Assembly: GCA_022826805.1 (NCBI GenBank)
Contig: JAJDUH010000024.1
Coordinates: forward strand, 124,001-188,000
Origin: Candidatus Poribacteria bacterium
Lineage (GTDB): Bacteria > Poribacteria > WGA-4E > WGA-3G
DNA length: 64,000 bases
Direction of reading: 5' to 3'
The position numbers were made by a program, and so were the translations under genes. Below are positions 60,249 to 64,000 of the stretch, in pieces; the stretch's first letter is position 1, and every line of letters starts with the position of its first letter. The notes under the pieces were generated by a model. It ran no database searches. It was not told the origin of the DNA and saw nothing but the letters and a program-made list of their open reading frames with translations.

Positions 60249-61571
60249 CTACCAGTTGTCCATGTTCGTGTTGGAAAATCCGTATGCTGCCTGCATGACA
60301 TCCTTGGCTCGCTCGTAGTTGGCTACCTGTGTCTTGTAGCCATTGCTACCGGGTTCATCATATATGGGTGCTTCCCCCATGATACCATGTAATTTCGCCA
60401 GTTGTCCATTGGTAATCAATCGAAATGGATTGTACTGTAGTGCGACGGTGTACCCCTTCATCTCTGCCCAATGTTTATTTAAGTTAGCAATGTTCTCCTC
60501 TGCTGTACCTAACTTAGACATATCACTGAGGGTGTCGTTGATGTAGTGGACTACTGTCGCTGCGATCACTTTTTCCATACCTTCTGCAGCAGTTTGACGA
60601 TACCCGATAATTTCTGCCTCCGTGCCTTGATTCGTTATCGCTGTTCTACCAGCGAGGAAGGCGCTGAAAATCTGTTGTGTGAAATCAACGCCTGAGCCAC
60701 CCTTATCTCGCTTACCGGCGTTTCTGGAGAGCCCGAAGTTGTATTCCGATTTAAAGTCGATACTTCCATCGCCATTGGAATCGAATGTGAAATCATCAAC
60801 CTTTCCGGCGAGCTGTGCATCACTGTAACGGAAATAGTCGCGGGCAGCACCGAAGTAACCAAAGGCTTCATCCCATGCGTGCTCCATTGCGGTATACGGA
60901 TCGGTACCATCTCTTGCTTCGCTATTGTCGCGTTCAAGGAGGCTGTTAAGGTAAACGCCTGTCGCTTGGTAATAGGGGACTGCACCGATAAGCACTTTGT
61001 TAACCGTCTGCGACATATCAACACCGTCATCGGTGGTGTAAGCCATTGGTGTGCCGAGTTTGCTTGAGTCTTGCGAATTTTCTGCGATAGTTTCGAACCA
61101 CTCGCGGACCAAGTCATCTGCTGTACGATTGTAACCTATAACTGGCTCGTCTGAAATCTTGCCGACAAGATTTTTCCCCGTCGAAAGCGAGGAATATTGG
61201 CTTTCAAGTGCAGAGACTGCTCCTGTGCTCGTGCGTGTTTTCAGGTTGAGCGCATCATCGTATTCATAAAGTTTAAGCATGTCCTGTACGGTAATAGGAC
61301 GTCCGCCATCTTTTCCTACGCTGTCTGTGAGGGATTTCAGATCCTGCAACAACAGATTACGTACGACCTGTCCTGAGTAAGAGACACTACTATCGCCTTC
61401 TACAAAGCGACTATCGAAGACATACGCTTGTGGAACAGGAATTGTGGCGGTGCCACTTTCCTCTAATTCGTCGGCGGTATCTTCTTCGTCGCTGCCACAA
61501 GCGGATAGAAATAGACTGGCAATGGTTAATAATACAGCTAACCATTGGAACTTTTTCGTTAAGTAATTCAT
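60249..61571 (-). CDS. DUF4856 lipoprotein, probable iron-related surface protein
   Basis: 440 residues with a lipobox (LFLSAC, Cys about 25). The body fits DUF4856: SSVSYSGQVVRNLLLQDLKS, MEHAWDEAFGYFGAARDYF, and a Ca-binding-like loop DSNGDGSIDFKSEYNFG, then FNPFR-like segment and MAEKVIAATVVHYIND-type helices. Such proteins are usually beside TonB receptors and resemble imelysins, which are linked to iron uptake. A Fur-box-like palindrome lies about 20 bp before its start, and the second TonB receptor gene is next to it on the same strand. Confidence 0.9.
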   Translation of the reverse strand: MNYLTKKFQWLAVLLTIASLFLSACGSDEEDTADELEESGTATIPVPQAYVFDSRFVEGDSSVSYSGQVVRNLLLQDLKSLTDSVGKDGGRPITVQDMLKLYEYDDALNLKTRTSTGAVSALESQYSSLSTGKNLVGKISDEPVIGYNRTADDLVREWFETIAENSQDSSKLGTPMAYTTDDGVDMSQTVNKVLIGAVPYYQATGVYLNSLLERDNSEARDGTDPYTAMEHAWDEAFGYFGAARDYFRYSDAQLAGKVDDFTFDSNGDGSIDFKSEYNFGLSRNAGKRDKGGSGVDFTQQIFSAFLAGRTAITNQGTEAEIIGYRQTAAEGMEKVIAATVVHYINDTLSDMSKLGTAEENIANLNKHWAEMKGYTVALQYNPFRLITNGQLAKLHGIMGEAPIYDEPGSNGYKTQVANYERAKDVMQAAYGFSNTNMDNW

Positions 61572-61591
61572 GTTTCTCCTTTAAGATTAGA

Positions 61592-61610
61592 GATAATGAG
61601 ACTCGTTATC
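61592..61610. promoter_or_regulatory. Fur-box-like palindrome before the DUF4856 gene
   Basis: GATAATGAGACTCGTTATC is an inverted repeat (GATAATGAG/CTCGTTATC) close to the 19-bp Fur consensus, between the DUF4856 gene and the second TonB receptor gene. Confidence 0.8.
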
Positions 61611-61696
61611 TTCAAAATTATTAGTTGTTAATAAGCGCAGTTTCAAAAATGGGAGGTATCTCCGATTGATACGCCTTTTTTCAACATGCGCTGAGC

Positions 61697-64000
61697 CTAA
61701 AAACCTTGTTTGATACCCATAAATATCTGTCGTCTGGGTCCGATTAGGATGCCCGAACTCAGATTGGCTTCGGGTTGACCGGCATTTGAGTGTAGCCGCG
61801 ACCCGATATATACGTGATCGAAAATATTTTTGGCAGTAAGAAATATCTGCCACTGTTTGGTTAGTTTGTAGTTTATGCTTGCGTTGACAATCGCGTAACT
61901 CGGAATAGGTCCGGTGTCTCCGCGATTAAAGGTTTGTTGGAGGTTTTCAAAGTCGGTGAAAACTTCATCGACGAACCGCATATCTGCGCGCATGCGGAGA
62001 AAATTGCCGATTTGTTTTGCTAATCCAACCGTGAAAGTGTGCCGTGGGGCGTAGGGTAATTCATTGCCGTTTAGCTCTACATCAACGTTCCCGGCGATCG
62101 TAGCGGATTTCACGATGCCGTCAATAATTTTTGTCTGGAGGTATGTGTAGGAGAGGTTGATGTCAGGCAGTATTGACACGAATTCTGATATTCCCAATGT
62201 CGTTGCCATCTCGAATCCTGATAGATCGACCTTACCTAAGTTTTTGAAGGCGGTACCACGTCCAGCTGCGACCAAGTCTTCGACCTTAATCAGAAATCCA
62301 GCAGTTTCTACAATAACTCCAGGTATCCATGAGCGAAATCCCACTTCCATGTTCCAGCTTTTTTCAGGTTTGAGGTCAAGTCCACCGATATCAATATTTT
62401 CTCCGAAATTGGTAACCTTCAGTGCTCCGCTGGAAGGTGCTGTATATCCTCGGTGGATGCCACCGAAAAGGTTGAATTGCCCAAGTTCGTAGTTCACGCC
62501 GATTCCTGGTAACAGGACTGACGAGACCTTGTCTGCGAGTACCGAACCGCGTAATCTATCTACTCGGTCCTGTTTAAATATCTCAAATCGCAGTCCGGGT
62601 GTAAGGGTCAACCTTCTAAAATTTATCTGCTCCTTCGCGTAAAGTGCCAATGCCATTGTTTCGTAATGGTGGCTTTGCCCTACAATCTTCACTGGGTCTT
62701 CTTCGGAATTCGGGGTGCCGGTATAGTAAACACCGTCGCGAGCATCTGGAGCATTTCCTGTTTTCTTGTCATCAATGAAGCGTTCCCAGTGTATTCTGCC
62801 CCCGATTTCGGCGCGTCCCAAATTGCCAGCAATTCCGTGGTTGAGTGTATAGTTTTGCTCGATTCCACCTACATAGAAGGTACGGAGGATACCGAAGTTG
62901 CTTTTCCCATTCCCGGTTCTGATGAGATCACCTGTTTGGAAATAAGGGACGGGTGCGAGATTCCCGGTTTCAAGGGCAATAGGACGCACAAATATGTCAT
63001 CCTCACGCCACCACCGCCGGTCGAAGAGGCTTGTATACATCGTCGTATTGCTCACAAGATTCGTCGAAATTTTGTTGGTGTAGATGAGGTCGAGTGATGT
63101 CCGCAGGATTTTAAAATTGTCATCCTCTTTCGGATTGAAGTTTGGATCGGTTTTGAAAGTATACTCCGTCAAACCGGTATACGTTGCGTTTGAGTTTTCA
63201 AAATTGCCGTTTAGTTTGAGGTAGAGCGTTTTTTCCTCACTCAATTGGAAAAGTGTTTTTACTGTACCATTTACTTGGTCAAAGGTGTTATTTTCTCTAA
63301 AGCCGTCTCCGTGTTTGTAGAGGAGTTGGACATCAGACACGACCTTTTCGGGGTTTCCGATACCCCTCCACTCTGAAAAGGCACTGTAGTATCCGTTGTT
63401 GCCGACCGTTAGTTGATTTGCCAATCCTTTTGTCCCATCGGGTTTTCGTGTTGTGTAATTGATGACACCACCCATCGTTTGTGGTCCATATCGTAGTGCA
63501 GCACTCCCTTTAATAACCTCAACAGCTCCAATGCGGTCTGCGGGTGGGTTGTAGTATGCATTTGGATAAATGTAGACTGCGGGTTGTATGGGGACACCGT
63601 CCTCCAGTAGCAGGACCCGCGCACTCCGACGTGGGTTCAAACCGCGGATGCCAACGCTCAAGCGCGAGTTACCAAAACCATCGTCTGCATAGCCGTTGAT
63701 ACCCGGTATTAATTCGAGTAATTCTTGTGTTCCGATGGGCTTTATGAGATCAACGGTTTCAGGTTCCAACATGCTCATCGTTCCGGTGAGTTTTCTGTGC
63801 TGACGTGATGATTCTCCAATAATTTCTATCGGTGCAAGTTGGAAGGTTTGAGGAGGTAGCGAAATCTCTAAAGTGTGTGTTGAATCGGAGGTAAACGTAA
63901 ACGTCTCGCTGTAGCGATTGTAACCAATTGAACTCACTTGGATATGCTGCTTTCCTTGGGCATCCTGCGTAAGGCGGAAATTCCCATCTTTATCTGTTGT
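61697..64000 (-). CDS. TonB-dependent receptor, FecA-like, 5' end beyond the right edge (partial)
   Basis: The frame stays open to the right edge, so the true start lies outside. The visible part begins with the end of a carboxypeptidase-regulatory-like domain (TTDKDGNFRLTQDAQGK), then a plug (TQELLELIPGINGYADDGFG, NSRLSVGIRGLNPRRSARVL, IGAVEVIKGSAALRYGPQTM, GGVINYTTRKP) and a barrel ending RRQIFMGIKQGF. The layout matches Fe(III)-citrate or siderophore receptors (FecA/CirA type). An internal GTG within VSSIGYNR is only a false start. The downstream neighbour is the DUF4856 protein, consistent with iron uptake. Confidence 0.9.
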   Translation of the reverse strand, partial: TTDKDGNFRLTQDAQGKQHIQVSSIGYNRYSETFTFTSDSTHTLEISLPPQTFQLAPIEIIGESSRQHRKLTGTMSMLEPETVDLIKPIGTQELLELIPGINGYADDGFGNSRLSVGIRGLNPRRSARVLLLEDGVPIQPAVYIYPNAYYNPPADRIGAVEVIKGSAALRYGPQTMGGVINYTTRKPDGTKGLANQLTVGNNGYYSAFSEWRGIGNPEKVVSDVQLLYKHGDGFRENNTFDQVNGTVKTLFQLSEEKTLYLKLNGNFENSNATYTGLTEYTFKTDPNFNPKEDDNFKILRTSLDLIYTNKISTNLVSNTTMYTSLFDRRWWREDDIFVRPIALETGNLAPVPYFQTGDLIRTGNGKSNFGILRTFYVGGIEQNYTLNHGIAGNLGRAEIGGRIHWERFIDDKKTGNAPDARDGVYYTGTPNSEEDPVKIVGQSHHYETMALALYAKEQINFRRLTLTPGLRFEIFKQDRVDRLRGSVLADKVSSVLLPGIGVNYELGQFNLFGGIHRGYTAPSSGALKVTNFGENIDIGGLDLKPEKSWNMEVGFRSWIPGVIVETAGFLIKVEDLVAAGRGTAFKNLGKVDLSGFEMATTLGISEFVSILPDINLSYTYLQTKIIDGIVKSATIAGNVDVELNGNELPYAPRHTFTVGLAKQIGNFLRMRADMRFVDEVFTDFENLQQTFNRGDTGPIPSYAIVNASINYKLTKQWQIFLTAKNIFDHVYIGSRLHSNAGQPEANLSSGILIGPRRQIFMGIKQGF

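Overview
The window looks like a chromosomal segment of an uncultured Gram-negative bacterium. I favour a Candidatus Poribacteria-like lineage, on the mix of gene families only; no rRNA or other phylogenetic marker apart from rpsD is present. Supporting signs are TonB-dependent receptors, HmuY-like and PorV/PorQ-like outer-membrane proteins, many exported LamG and PD40/TolB-like proteins, an ECF sigma factor with a membrane-anchored C-terminal extension, and intergenic regions full of small palindromic repeats. There are no tRNAs, rRNAs, CRISPR arrays or intact insertion sequences.

Layout. 1-7.5 kb (minus strand): a probable operon of an ECF sigma factor with an exported C-terminal domain, a probable selenocysteine protein carrying the same C-terminal domain (in-frame UGA at 5173-5175 followed by a SECIS-like hairpin), two ABC-2 type permeases and an exported DUF3352-like protein that runs off the left edge. 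7.9-14.8 kb: a PD40 propeller, a short-chain dehydrogenase, an NnrE-NnrD metabolite repair fusion with a repeat inserted in frame, and a plus-strand pair of Ldh_2-family and Gfo/Idh/MocA dehydrogenases. 15.1-22.6 kb: a 2098-residue multidomain Ig-like exported protein followed by a PorV/PorQ-like protein. 22.7-34.5 kb: nadA, then a minus-strand run of exported proteins (two CBM-like, a PD40, two LamG, one SUMF1/FGE-like lipoprotein), an epimerase-like protein, a glutamine synthetase family enzyme and a polytopic GT-C-like membrane protein.

36-42 kb: an intergenic structured RNA region with a strong sigma70-type promoter and an IS200/IS605-like right-end hairpin, then a thiamine operon (thiX-thiY-thiO-thiS-[hepT-mntA]-thiG) under a TPP riboswitch, with a MntA-HepT toxin-antitoxin pair sitting between thiS and thiG. 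41.9-46.9 kb: a TAXI receptor, a CsgG-like protein, a XylF-like sugar binding lipoprotein and a DppC-like permease. 46.9-64 kb: an iron and heme acquisition island: ferritin-like protein, hemin ABC transporter (hmuT, hmuU, hmuV), two HmuY-like proteins, a TonB receptor, a PepSY protein, an IsdG-type heme monooxygenase, a DUF4856 lipoprotein and a second TonB receptor cut by the right edge. Three 19-bp Fur-box-like palindromes support iron regulation. A cysteine-free ribosomal protein S4 gene lies inside this island.

The most unusual signals are the sigma factor/selenoprotein pair that share a C-terminal domain, a short C-terminal tail (V[ED]PxxKLxTTWAxIK) shared by seven exported proteins of at least four unrelated folds, and the promoter-driven orphan structured RNA at 36.0-36.4 kb.
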